Positions 10,876 to 22,394 of a stretch of 64,000 nt of DNA are shown here, piece after piece. The DNA is from Arabidopsis thaliana (Eukaryota > Streptophyta > Magnoliopsida > Brassicales > Brassicaceae), in the NCBI RefSeq assembly GCF_000001735.4, contig NC_003074.8, positions 15,321,261-15,385,260 of the forward strand. The letters run 5' to 3'. The position numbers were made by a program, and so were the translations under genes. The notes beneath the pieces are model-generated. The model was given only the letters and a program-made list of their open reading frames with translations. It had not been told where the DNA came from and searched no databases. The first letter of the stretch is position 1. Every line of letters begins with the position of its first letter.

Positions 10876-12510
10876 ATGCTTTCGTGTAATTCTCTAGGAA
10901 AGCTTATGAACAACGGAGCAGATAATGGAGCCTTTCTTAGGGACTTGGCATCGTGTTCTTGTAGGGATTTAAATCTTGAGAATCTTAACATGTTCTTGTT
11001 TGTTTATACAGAACTAATTAACGCGGATGCAGAGGATGCGAGTTGTAGTAGCACGCCTAGTTGGAGAATCAAGAAAAGTCTAACATGTGTTTGCTTTAAC
11101 CGCAAGAGAGCTTATGAACGCATTTGCTCTAACTTGACACCATTGCAGGTTAACACAAATAGAAACAACAGCTCCATTAACTCGTTTTTGTATGACAACA
11201 TTCAATTTTCTAAGTCTGATTTTTTTTTTTCATACGAAGAAAGACTGAAGAGGTTGAGGAAAAGAATGAAGAATTACTATGATGCATCACGGCCCGATCA
11301 TCAGGATGCATTGAGAGCACTGTGATCAGCTACGTATGCTGATGAAAAGCTTCAAGATTTGATCTCAGACCAGTGGAAAAATATGGGATGGCAAAGAAAA
11401 GATCCATCCACTGATTTCAGGTTAACCTCTCTCTTGCTTGAGTAACCATACATGTCAGATAGTGCTTAATTTGGTTTTCTTGTGACTGTTGTTATCAGAG
11501 GAGATGGATTCATTTCATTGGAGAATCTTCGATTCTTTGCAAAGACTTTCTCGGTAAACTTAACTCTCATAACTTTCTACTTGAGAGATTCATAACCTTT
11601 TTGATGTTTTTCGGGTGGCATTGGTGTAGACTTCGTTTCAGCGTCTCTTGAAGAAACAGGGAGGCAAAAGAGCAGCTTGGGAATATCCATTCGCTGTAGC
11701 GGGCGTCAACATAACCTTCATGATCATGCAAATGCTTGACCTAGAAGCATGTGAGTGTCCCTAATATCTTGCTCTTTGTTTGTGAAGCAAGAAACCTTGT
11801 TTTAATACTTACTACATTTGCAGCAAAACCTAGGAGTTTTATACGGTTGGTATTCTTACAAATGTTGTCAGGTGAAATATGGAAATATTTGGTTATGATG
11901 ATCATGGCTCTCTGGTTTACTTGATTTTTAACTAAGTTTTTGGAATATCTAGAAAGCGAATGGGCCTTTGGTTTGCTTTACTGTGTTGCCTTTGTGGTAA
12001 TGGACAAGCAATGGCTGGACAAGAACGCCACCTACATGGAATTCAACGTGAGTCGATCATCTTTCGGTTTATATTGCTTGGTTATGGTGATGGCGATGTG
12101 ATGATAAATTGTATTTGTGTAGGATGTGCTAAGATGTATTAAGGATATCAATCATATCCTACATTTATTAAGAGGATCAATCATATACTTGATTGCAAAG
12201 GTTAAATGTTCATATATGTAATGTCGTATATACTCTTCTTTATTACAATTTGTATACCCTAGCTGGTCTCTCTCTTGTATATATATTGTAATGTCGAGAA
12301 CATAATAAATCATCAGTTCTTCCAACATCTATATGGTATCACAGCCTTGATTCATAAACCTGCAAAAGAAAAGAAAAGAAAAAAAAATCTTTTCTTCTTC
12401 TTTCGATACACGTATTTCTATAGATGTACAAGGGGCAGCTTGAGAGAGAGCTGATGATGGATGATGTTTTCAGAATTGAGGATATGCCTTCATTCTCTCT
12501 TCTCTCTTAG
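10876..12510 (+). pseudogene. ELMO/CED-12 domain protein, broken (At3g43400-like)
   Basis: Exon segments in order read as the plant ELMO-domain family: NLTPLQ (to about 11147), ERLKRLRKRMKNYYDAS, DLISDQWKNMGWQRKDPSTDF (to 11420), DGFISLENLRFFAKTFS (about 11500-11552), FQRLLKKQGG to MQMLDLEA (11631-11750), FIRLVFLQMLS (11824-11870), WAFGLLYCVAFVVMDKQW (11953-12048) and the end ELMMDDVFRIEDMPSFSLLS (to 12510). In animals ELMO proteins partner with Dock GEFs; plant members are little studied. Damage: a TGA at 11323 where the family has Trp, a degraded splice acceptor before ERLKRL (about 11240), a 290-bp insertion in the last exon and a one-base loss beside it (about 12430). The first exon is not well defined. 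Confidence 0.85.
12132..12428 (+). mobile_element. LTR-retroelement fragment in the last ELMO exon (fossil)
   Basis: About 290 bp separate the two halves of the last ELMO exon, flanked by the repeated word AGATGTA (12132-12138 and about 12422-12428). The insert resembles a short LTR followed by a primer-binding-site-like stretch (TGGTATCACAGCC near 12334) complementary to initiator tRNA-Met, then a purine-rich piece. This suggests a TRIM-like or truncated Copia relative. It is an incomplete fossil; age unknown. Confidence 0.5.
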
Positions 12511-12899
12511 TTTTTTACTAATCAATTCTTGTTGTCACTTTAGATTTAGACAATTTCACATAAAGAAACTCAAAGAGGTTGATTTTTTTGTTTTACAAAT
12601 ATCGGACTGGTAAGATGAGAGAACAAGTTTGATATTAGGAATTGCTAGTATATGGTATATATTGTACCCTGTGAGTTTTGGTCTAAATTCACCAAGTATG
12701 GGAAAGACTCTATTCGGTATAGAGGGTTCGAAGTTCAAATGAAAGCAAGGAAGAGATAAGAGTTATGGGTCGCTTAGAGGGTTCACTTTATGCGCCAAGT
12801 TTGAGAAACAAAAGGCATGTCTTCTTGCTCTCTCTCTCTCGTCACTTTGTCGAGTTCGTACAAGCAGACGAAGAAGGAAGCTCTCAGAATCTGTGTCAA

Positions 12900-13305
12900 T
12901 CAAGGCGCCCTCGACATGGATTCAGTTACAATTGAGGACCGTAATTGAAGGAAGAAGAGCAGACTTGTGTAAGATGTTAGCACGAGCTGACGGGTAACCA
13001 TTCTAGATCCTTCTCTCTGTCTCTATAAGAACATAGTGGTTCATGTTTTGTAGTTAAGGTGTGAGAGAAGTTTGTAACAGAGAGAGAAAGTTGTAGAACC
13101 CTAAAGGCTCAAGTTTAGAGTAAGTTCTTAGTGGATTTCCGAGAATATCTCGACGAGACGTAGGGATTCAAGTCTGAATCCTGAACTCGTAAAATTCCTG
13201 TGTGTTCTTTACTTTCAAGTTTCTGCAATTACAAACGAGTGAACTAAAGAGTGAGTTGAGAGTTCTAAGTTTTGACAAAGAACAACTCAAAAGCGTTCAA
13301 ATCCT
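12900..13305 (+). mobile_element. Diverged LTR remnant related to the 55.8-kb Copia
   Basis: Several blocks match the LTRs at 55842 and 60545 in the same order: TTTGTAACAGAGAGAG, CTTAGTGGATTTCCGAG, GACGTAGGG, GAACTCGTAAAA and GTGTTCTTTACTTTC. No internal region is seen, so it is a solo-LTR-like fossil, much older than the complete copy. Borders are approximate and no TSD was found. Confidence 0.6.
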
Positions 13306-15180
13306 CACATACCCTTTTCTTACTTTTTAATATCTTAGCTTTTATATATGAATACTACTGTATATTGTTAAAAATATTATATATTATTCCAAATTCACCG
13401 TTTTTAGTATGTAAAGAGTTTATCAAAATCTCATAATCGTGATTCATGCGTTATAGGATGCTTTCAAGTTTTACTTTGAGTTTGAAGAATAGTATCATGT
13501 GTCTTTCTTCTTAAATCCAAATACACTATTATCGATTTTTCGTTAAATTTAAATTAATCATTTTACTAAAAGTTAATTTTTTGTGGTTGAGACATCACAT
13601 TATATAGTGCTATTTGGAAATTTATTTGTAAGCGTGTTACTTCATCTTTTTTTTACAAAGTACATTTCATTCATTTTTTCATAAAACTAAATTTATACAA
13701 CAATCCATATTTTTCTTGATTTTCACAAAGTTTATTTCTGTTTTTTTTTTGTTCTATTTTTTTTTTTTCTTAACAAGATTTAAAATGTATGAAAGATTAA
13801 CCAAAAAATTAAAAGCAAAAAATAAATGTCATGTATTTTAATGATACCATAACACAATTGTTTGTAACATATCGCAAATTTCCTATTTAATTTTATCTTG
13901 AATGAAAAATTACTTTATTTTTCTTCAATTTAATTTTGTTTTGTAACATATCTCACAAATTTGACAGTATTAATTTAAAGTTTTATTATATTGTATTAGA
14001 ATAATTAGCCGTTATGTTTATAAGAAAGTAGTTTGATATACTTATATATACATATTTACCAATCACGTTTTTATGGATCAATTATGAATAAACCACTTTT
14101 TTCTCTATGCCATTGTCGAATCCAGCATTTTTTTAGTTCCTTATAGATATAGGTACTTATAACTCAATACATTGACTGTTTTATCTTCCAATTCAATGGA
14201 CCATTATGTTTCTTCTCCTTCGCGTTTATCACCGGAGCAATTGTCGGAGATGTCATCAAAGTCAATCGCTATAACAGAGAATTTGATTATTTGGTCAATT
14301 GCTTCTCCATCACCTCAACCAAAATTTCGAAGTTCAGATCAATGTGTGGTCGATCTTCTTCTTCGAAGAAACAGACAGTTATCATCTATACGTCTTCTGA
14401 ATTTTAATTTCTCGATATGAATCACTATTTCATCATCTCTCGCTTTATTTTAAAAACGGAAGAAGGAAAACTGTTGAAGTTTAAATAGATTTGATTATTG
14501 TTCAAGATTGGATCCCTTGGGTTCACTATATAGTATCCATTTAGGGTTTAGCTTTCTTCAATCAACAAGCAGTTAATTGATTCTATTGGGTTAATCGGAA
14601 TATGGGTGTTGGTCGTAGAAATGTTTTTGAGTTGTCGAAGAAGAAGATGATGTTGATGAAATTCCAGGGGTGATTTCGTCAATCCATCTCACAAAAAAGC
14701 CTAACCCTATAAGTCCATTGCGAAAGTGCTTAATTTCTCATTTTTAGGCCAAAAAGTACTCATTTCTGTAAAAGCCCCCCTTTTATATCATATCACTATC
14801 TTCACTTTATCATCATTTCTAACAAAATTTTATAGTCTCATGTTGCAGTAGACAATTAATTATAGTAGAAACATTAATACCTTTGCAATTTTTATGATAT
14901 AATAATTATATCTTGAAAGATAATTATCTAATATAAATAGTAAATTTGTTTAATATGACATATAAATTGATTTTTTTTAAGTACCTAACATAATTTAATT
15001 ATAAAATATTGCATATTTAACTATATTAATTTCAAACTCATATAATGCGTAGGACTCTTCCTAGACTATGGTATCAAATATTGCATATATACTTTACTTA
15101 TGCATAGAACTCTTAATAAAATATTGCATATATATAGTATTAATTAATGGAATTTCTTGTACTTGTACCTGAGCGAGAAA
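13306..15180. other. AT-rich intergenic DNA
   Basis: No recognisable gene or element. A short ATG frame near 14194-14420 contains an LSPEQLSEMSS stretch but I recognise no family and see no splice partners. Confidence 0.5.
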
Positions 15181-15189
15181 GCTAACAAG

Positions 15190-15680
15190 CATCCACCAAA
15201 AATAAAGGGAAACTACATGCAATACCTTAAAGGTTTTTGTTATGACTCTTCAAGCAAGCCCTTTCCTTGTACCACATGACATTTACCATCAACACCTTGA
15301 GAGAATAGCGAAATTAAGTAACTGTGTTGAACACATCAATCTCAGCAAAAAAATTCTCAAATTTGATAATCTTAAGATTATGACGATCGTTGAAGATATG
15401 CACAGTTTTTAAACAGTATATATATATAGAAAGAGCGGTGAGTTTTGGATGAGAGAGTGTGTTTGAGTACAATTGGAACAGATCGATCCCCTTACTTCCG
15501 TTAACTTGAACTTTTAAAAGTGAGAGAGTTTTGGTATGTTTTGACGAAAAAGTAATTGAATCCAAGTTTCGAGCACACAATCTTTACTTTGGTGTGCATA
15601 ATGATGAATTCTAGAGCCCACCAGATGACCATTATGATTGTTAAATGGAATGTTCCAACTCTACTTTGCACTCGCAATTG
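15190..15680 (-). pseudogene. F-box/FBD/LRR gene fragment, left arm of inverted pair
   Basis: Read on the minus strand, this carries leucine-rich-repeat pieces typical of Arabidopsis F-box/LRR/FBD proteins (YxSKLGFNYF, LSHPKLTALSIY, HNLKIIKFENFFAEIDVFNTV). Several stops and shifts interrupt them. No F-box or FBD domain is attached. It is the same gene segment as 15740-16150 on the opposite strand and as part of the pseudogene at 19.2-22.0 kb. Confidence 0.75.
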
Positions 15681-15739
15681 GATAAGAGGTTTTGCAAAAT
15701 ATGAAGGTAACACTTTATGAACAATCAAAATGGTTATCT

Positions 15740-16260
15740 GGTAGGCTGCCAGCCTGCCACACTAGTGTAAAGACAATGTGCTTGAAACTTGGATTCATTT
15801 ATTTACTTTCTAGAAACGTACCAAAAATCTTTCACTTTCAAACCTTCATACTAACCGTAAGGGAGTCAATTTGCTCCAATTGTCCCCAAACACATTCTCG
15901 CATCCAAAGAACACAACATTGTTCCTATATCTATATAGTTTAAAAACCGCGTATGCCAATTCAACGACTATCATAATCCCAAGAATCTCAAACTTGAGAA
16001 AATATTCGTTGAAGTTTATGTGTTCAACACAGTTATTTCATTGTATCATTCTCTCAAGGTTCTGGTGCTAAATGTCATGTTGTACAACAAAAGGACTCGC
16101 TTGAAGATTCATAACAATAACCTTAAGGTCTTGATGTGGCATCCTCTAATTCATAATTCGGTTCTGAATGTACGACATCCCTGCGATGGACAGGCTCTCC
16201 CCGCACTTAAGACCACTACGAACGGCTCTGCATGCGATATTCTAGACCTCCGATAAGCTT
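15740..16260 (+). pseudogene. F-box/FBD/LRR gene fragment, right arm of inverted pair
   Basis: The plus strand reads a similar LRR segment (KLGFIYLL, SICSNCPQTHSRIQ, then a stretch ending in TTGAAGTTTATGTGTTCAAC) in several broken frames. About 70% of bases match the complement of 15190-15680 by eye. The tail runs on through bases that correspond to the KIHNNNLK block of the 20-kb copy. It is a decayed duplicate. Confidence 0.7.
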
Positions 16261-16434
16261 TGCACCATTAATTTGCAAGAAATTGCGTTCTCTGAAACTC
16301 GAACCCCAAACATAGTGTATAACTATTAATGAACCCTTGGTTAATCACTGGACTAAGGGATTTCCACCCTCTTCCATCGTTTAGACAATATACTTGTCTT
16401 AACAGCATCTTATGCGAACATTTCCATTGGGATT

Positions 16435-16792
16435 GTAACACCCCGACCATCATACTTAGTGGGTCCCACATTCTCTCTTGGTCTGTGGGCTCATCCGTAT
16501 CGGACGACCGGTCCACTATCAGAAGGCTTTAAAGGCTTGTTTAATGAACCTACAAATCACTACATGATCTTTCTCTATATTTTGTCCTCACTCACACGGT
16601 TCTGACAATCACTTCTCCGAATATCACCTATTCTGAAATTGCTCCAGCATAAGCACATTTAATTGTGGAGTTCTTTTTGGATATTTGACCGGAAATATAT
16701 GTGTACTTTGTTGACATAGATGATCAAAATAATTCTTTTAAACATCTATGCATGAATTACCATATTCTTGAAACCAGGATGTTACAAACACC
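16435..16792 (+). mobile_element. Possible solo LTR (fossil)
   Basis: The segment starts TGTAACACCCCGACC and ends CAGGATGTTACA. TG...CA ends with a short inverted TGTAAC/GTTACA and a CCCCGACC start are a common look for plant Gypsy-type LTRs. There is no coding DNA beside it and no matching TSD, so the call is tentative. Confidence 0.35.
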
Positions 16793-16799
16793 CCCACTA

Positions 16800-17445
16800 G
16801 TAATAGCTCCTAAAAGAAAATGAAAAGTTTTTTTATTTTTGTAAAAAAAATGAGAAAATCATAAAACAAAATTTAACTCGATAGTGGCATATGAACCGAC
16901 CAAAACGAAAACAAAATTACAGTTACCCAAAATTAGGTGACACAGACAAAAATAAATGAAGCAATGATATAAAGATTGGTTTTTCTCTGATTTGGGCACG
17001 ACCGAAACAAATGAGAAATCCTAAAATGCATTGGATTCTCTAATCGTGAAGAGCATCACGGAGATGTTGTACCAAAAGATTGATTCAATCGAATACCAAA
17101 TGATAATCAGAAATGAAAATTGATGTAAACATAATAACCAAACCAAAGTAAAATTTGATGTCATGAAACAATTGGAGTAAACATCTATAACTCAATTTGA
17201 AATTAGAGAAATGAAGCTTAAAGCTTACCTTAAAAAGTTGATCGAAATGGAGATAAACCCAAAAATGGAGGGATTGGCGATGATTCAAAAAAGAATCAAA
17301 GATGTTGTTGACACATGAGAGTTGGGTGAGAGATACGATTCAAAGTCTTTTTCGGCGGAGAACACAAAGTTGTGTTTGGTCAAAGCTGGATTTGTTTTGA
17401 TTTTGGGTATCCATCAAAGTATTATTGGGCTAAGCCAATTAGACA
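16800..17445. other. AT-rich spacer
   Basis: No recognisable gene or repeat. A weak minus-strand frame (17085-17288) has no known motifs. Confidence 0.4.
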
Positions 17446-17449
17446 TCAT

Positions 17450-17710
17450 TATCCTTATTATATAAAGTATGAATCATAGAATTGTGTCACATGTCAAGTC
17501 TATCAATCAAATGTTGACATGTGTTGGAAAAGAGTTGACTCTTTTTTCTCTTAAAGAAATAAAAAAAACTAAAAAATGAAACAAATCTTATTCTATAAAG
17601 TATGGTTTTTAAAGTTAATAACTCATACAATTGTGCCATATATCAAGTCTATCGATCAGATGTTGACATGTGTTGGAAAAGAGTTAACTTTTTTTGTTCT
17701 CTCTTAAAGA
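17450..17710 (+). repeat. Direct repeat of about 130 bp, Helitron-like start
   Basis: Two copies, about 17450-17565 and 17583-17710, share TATAAAGTATG, the block TCAAGTCTATC, and TGTTGACATGTGTTGGAAAA. The first begins TCCTTATTATATAAAG after an A, as Arabidopsis Helitron 5' ends often do. No matching 3' hairpin with CTRR was found, so the Helitron reading is weak. Confidence 0.45.
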
Positions 17711-19190
17711 AATATAAAAAATTACAAAACAAACAAATTTACATATACTATGTCTAAATCTAAAAAAATTATAGTTTATTTTTCTTAACCAAAACAAAAA
17801 TTAACAAATTTGTTTTGGTCAATTAATTTTAGCATGTATTAATTTGGTTCTAAATCATTTAGTATGGATATTAACTAATAAAAATGCTATTTGAAATTTG
17901 TATTTTATACAATGTTTGTTTTCCAAATATTTTTGCGTATTTTGTTTTTCTAGTTAGTTATGTTTGGTAATTGTTAATTATTTTAATATTAACTAAGATA
18001 TAGATTTCATCTCATATAAATATAAATATTATTTTGATATAAAACTGTTATCATTTAAGATGAAGTGTGTATAGTTAAACTCGAGTTTATTATGATGAAA
18101 TAGATAGTTAAATTGTATTGTAAAATTGAATGTGGAAGATCGAATTTTTTTTCTTTCTAAATGCTAATTTAAATAGAAACATTGTGTACGTTAGTATATA
18201 GAATTCAAATATCATCAATTAATGTGTGGAGAATTAAAATGTATAATAATATAACACTGAAATTTTGTTTAAAACAAAATTATTAAATTAAATATCAAGA
18301 AATTAAATTATGTACACCAGTATTTTACTATTCAAATTTTAAATATTATTGATAAAATTTATATTTATATCTTACACTCAGCCTATTTAGTAAAAACCAA
18401 ATGTTTTTTAATTTTGTTCTTTTTTTTTATATTCAAGTCGAGTTTTTTTTGAAATTAAAAATACTGATTGTTGTAAACACTACTAGTCTACTATACCTCT
18501 AAATCTTAATTATATAAAAATTTCATCATAATATATAAAACAAAATTAAGAGCTCTCATAATATATGATATTGTATGGGTTATAATCGATGTTAGTACAA
18601 TTATTTTACGCGTGGGTTGGTTTATTACTTTGATAACTAATAAAAATTTAAACTTAGAAACGTTTAATATGACATGATAAATGAGAATATATTATAACGC
18701 TCCTACTAACATTTTAAAGATTGAAAATAAGACAAAAACGTAAGATATTATAAAATAACATACTATATGATAATCTTATAGACATTTCAATAAATAAATA
18801 AATTATGATTTTAACCAATCACAAGGGTACATCTCTACAAAAGAAATACAATTGTTCTTTGTTTGGATTTTACTTAAGTTTAAGATGTCTACATAATGTA
18901 ATTAAAAAGTTTAAAGCATTCAGAATTAGCCCAAAGACGATATAAAAAAAAAATGGTAACCGTTTAAACTGGTATTAATTTACTAGACGATATCACATAA
19001 AAATTTTCTAAAACAAATTGTATTAATTCTTGTTATAAGCCATTAGGAGAAAGAGAAACTAGTATTGTTGCATTTAAAATATTCAGAATTAGCCCATAGA
19101 TTTTATGTCACAAAAAGAAAGATTAATTATATAAAGAGAGAAGAAAACAACATGAAATTGTTTTGAAATTTGTCTTTTTCACTATAGGTT
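17711..19190. other. Very AT-rich spacer
   Basis: Nothing coding. The sequence is dominated by A/T runs without clear terminal repeats. Confidence 0.5.
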
Positions 19191-19243
19191 TTGTCACATA
19201 AGACTAGAGATACTATTTAGAACTAGATTCGAACCAAATTTCA

Positions 19244-22049
19244 TCAGAAGTATCCAATACTAAGGTTCTTATTACCCTTTGGAAGTTCCATCAGTTTTGC
19301 AACGGCCGCTTCTATATAAAACTTCTCAACTGGAGGAATCAAAGACGTCTCGATCATCATCGTGTTCATCACGGTCCCTTGCGTTATAAAACGCGAAGCT
19401 AATGCAAACTGTTTCTTATTCAAACCACTGAAATTAAACATCTACAAAGCTTCCACTCGAAATTCAGCATTGGGAAATGAGTTTTCCTCCTCCCACATTT
19501 TCATTTGTGTTCCACCAATAGAAGATTCACCTTCTTCCTTATACACATTGTCATGCTATATATACAAGTACATACATAAAAATGTTTCGCATTTGATACG
19601 TATTAATTAAACAGAAGTGATAAACGAAAAAAAAACATTAAATTTATCTACCTAAATTGAAGACTAAAATGTTCGTACCTTAAAACATATATCCAACTTT
19701 TTCATGATTCCATTCCATGCAACTAAAATTTGCCTGAACATCTCAAGTTCTTTCGTATTCATTATATCCACGGCCACCGCCAAAGATTTAAGCCTCCCCA
19801 AATAGTTAGCATCGCTACTCATCAAGAACCTATGTCCAAGATTTTCCATCTCCTTTTGATTCATATAAACAACTTAAACATGTCAAATAATTTAAATATC
19901 ATTTTCTATATATATAGATATGTAATTATATAACAAAAAATAATAATAAAGCAATTGTTGCTTGCTAGTATGTACTCGAACATTATATGAAATGTTATAG
20001 TTCATGCTTGGTACTCTCTCCGGGTCTATAGCCCCATAGTTTTTAGTAAAGAAAAGTCTTGAGGACTTTATGAAGAAGTTATATTCCCTATCAAATATGT
20101 AGTCAATGGAGAAAATATCCAAAAGAGGTGCAGACACTTCAATGCTATGAACATAATAGGAAGCAACATGCAAGAGCTTTAGATTATTGTTATGAATCTT
20201 CAAGCAAGCCCTAGCATCCACATGACATGAAGCACTAGCACCTTGAGACAGGACACCATGCAATAACCGTGTTGAAAACATTAACCTCAGAAGGATACTT
20301 GGGTTCACCCCTAGTGGTTAACCCTTTTATTCACCTCCTATTTTCTTATCCAATTAGAATGTGCCATATAATTAAAAAAAAAAACAGATTTAATTATAAA
20401 ATCAAATCTAATCATTTGTTTATAAATAAAAAACAATTATTTAATAACAAATCTAAACATTACCCTGTTTTTTAACCCAAACTGATATTTAATTTTGTTT
20501 AATTGTAAAAAAAAAATCTAAACCCAAATTCTCTTTTATAAACCCAAACTGTCATATAAACTCGTTTAATTATAAAAGAAATCTAAACCCTAATTCTATT
20601 TTAAAAACCCAAACCGTCATAAAGATTTTTTTTAATTGTAAAATCTAAACCCTAATTTATATTTATAAACCCAAACATATATATAATTTTGTTTAATTAT
20701 AAAGTGTAAATCCTACATATAATTAACCTCATTTAATTAATAGTTTACAGATTTTATTTCCTTAATTATAATATGACATGACATAATGATAGGTCTAGAA
20801 TAAAGGGGGTGAATACAAGGGTTCACCCATAGGGGTGAACCCAAGTATTTTTCTTAACCTCAGCAAATATATTCTCAAATTTCAGAACTTTGAGATTATG
20901 GCATGTCCTGAAGGCGTTTGCGGTTTTTAATTCGTATTGATGTAGCAAGAGTGTTGTAAGCTTAGGATGGGAGAATGCGTTTGGGGACAATCGGAGTATA
21001 TTGACACCCTTACTGTTACCAGGAATGTTTGGAAGTGCGAGAGCTCTAATTTGTTTCTGAAGAGTAAGTAAGTGAATCCAAGTTTCTAGTTCACCATCTT
21101 TAAATTAGTATGCAAAATGATGGATTGTGCAGCCCATCATATCACCATTGTGATTTTTAATAACCTTTAAGAGAACAAACATAATTATTTTAATAAGACA
21201 CATATACAATATAAGTTGTCAATAAAAGCTAATTTGTTTGTCTCTTGTGCTTCAGTTTCGCTAATAAAGATTTGTATGTGAAGCTATATATAATATCATG
21301 TAACTAAGTGAATTAGGCAAGAGATTTTTTTATTAGATTTTCAATAACTAACTATTATAATAATATATTTACAATCTATATATGCTCACCTTCGAATATA
21401 TTGATAAACAATCATTTAAAATTTGCGTGCGAAATACCGTTAGTATTATGTTTTATTATTGCGAAAAATTAAAGATAAAAACTCTTTAGAAACACCTAAC
21501 AACAAAGATAAACGTTGGTGATATTTATAATTAAGTTTTAGAGATAAACGTTCATAGAGTTTTTCCTGTTGTCTTATCCACCATGGATTTATAATCTGAG
21601 ATTGTTGTTTGCCTCGAGTTATCTAAGGTTTTCATATTAACTGATACATCCTAGTTGATTTCAAATTGGTTCATGTATATATAACCTTTCTTCATTGAGT
21701 CAAAATGTAAAGTAATCATCAATTCATTCATAAATACAATAATCCAAAAGATTTCCAGATAGAGAAAATAGAGAAAAACCTCGGTTATCAGTTTGGCAAC
21801 ACGATTAGAATGAGTGGGCAAAGGTTCCATAATTGTTAAGAAAGATTTTTGCATATCAAACAAGACATATGGCACTTGCTTCCATACAGTCTTCCATCTT
21901 TTAGACAAGACACTTGTTTTGACCGCATCTTCTGTTAACATTTCTTTGAGGATCATGACCAACACATTATCTGGAAGTTTACTAATCTGATCGACCGTAT
22001 CAATAAGGATCTGTTTGCCTCTTGCTTTCAATGATAGATATGCATTCAT
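19244..22049 (-). pseudogene. F-box/FBD/LRR protein pseudogene split by a MITE
   Basis: On the minus strand, exon 1 (22049-21780) encodes an F-box (residues about 20-70, ISKLPDNVLVMILKEML, VLSKRWKTVWK), ending at a GT donor. LRR pieces follow at 21170-20863 and 20280-19960 (KIHNNNLKLLHVASYYV, IEVSAPLLDIF). The FBD domain is at 19864-19664 and 19441-19244 (FNFSGLNKKQF, KLMELPKGNKNLSIGYF). Such proteins are substrate receptors of SCF ubiquitin ligases. Damage: a stop near 21085, frame changes within the LRR part and a 564-bp MITE at 20290-20853. It is one of several decayed paralogs in this window (15.2-16.3 kb, 26.2-27.2 kb). Confidence 0.85.
20290..20853. mobile_element. MULE-type MITE, copy 1, with 9-bp TSD
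   Basis: The 564-bp insertion is flanked by the perfect 9-bp duplication TTAACCTCA (20281-20289, 20854-20862). The ends are GAAGGATACTTGGGTTCACC and, inverted, GAAAAATACTTGGGTTCACC; next to the TIRs lies a small palindrome around CACCCCTAGGGGTG. The interior has about four units of roughly 65-70 bp containing AAACCCAAAC and AAACCCTAAT blocks. There is no coding capacity. A 9-bp TSD points to Mutator-type mobilisation. Paralogous gene segments at about 15.33 and 16.0 kb lack the insertion and serve as empty sites. Confidence 0.85.
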
Positions 22050-22390
22050 GGATTGGATAGATGATGAAATTGTGAAATTTTGAGAGAGAGACTGATTTGG
22101 AGAGAAGAGAGACTACACCTACAAAAGATGATGATAGGTTGGTTGTATAAACTCCATATGTTTGTTTACGAAGAGATAAGAAGGATCCTTCATCACTTCT
22201 TATAATCCAGATTATAGACAAAGAAAATATTTGTTTGGTGTTTGTTATTGTAATGAAACACTAATTTAAGTTATTATATTTTTTTAATAAAATTTTATTG
22301 GAAAGAAATCCACAATTAATGCATAAAAATGCTTTGCGGTCCAAGTAGAAAGAAATAGATTATTTATAGTAACTAACCATAGAATACAAA
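22050..22390. other. Upstream region of F-box pseudogene
   Basis: Spacer without coding signal; it would hold the former promoter of the minus-strand F-box gene. Confidence 0.35.
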
Positions 22391-22394
22391 AGAA

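Noticed and set aside
14172-14420. Possible small protein gene
   Set aside because: One short frame with no known motif, no splice partners and no conserved neighbour.
20400-20720. Interstitial telomere repeat
   Set aside because: AAACCCTAA occurs only once per unit of about 65-70 bp inside the MITE, not as a tandem 7-mer array.
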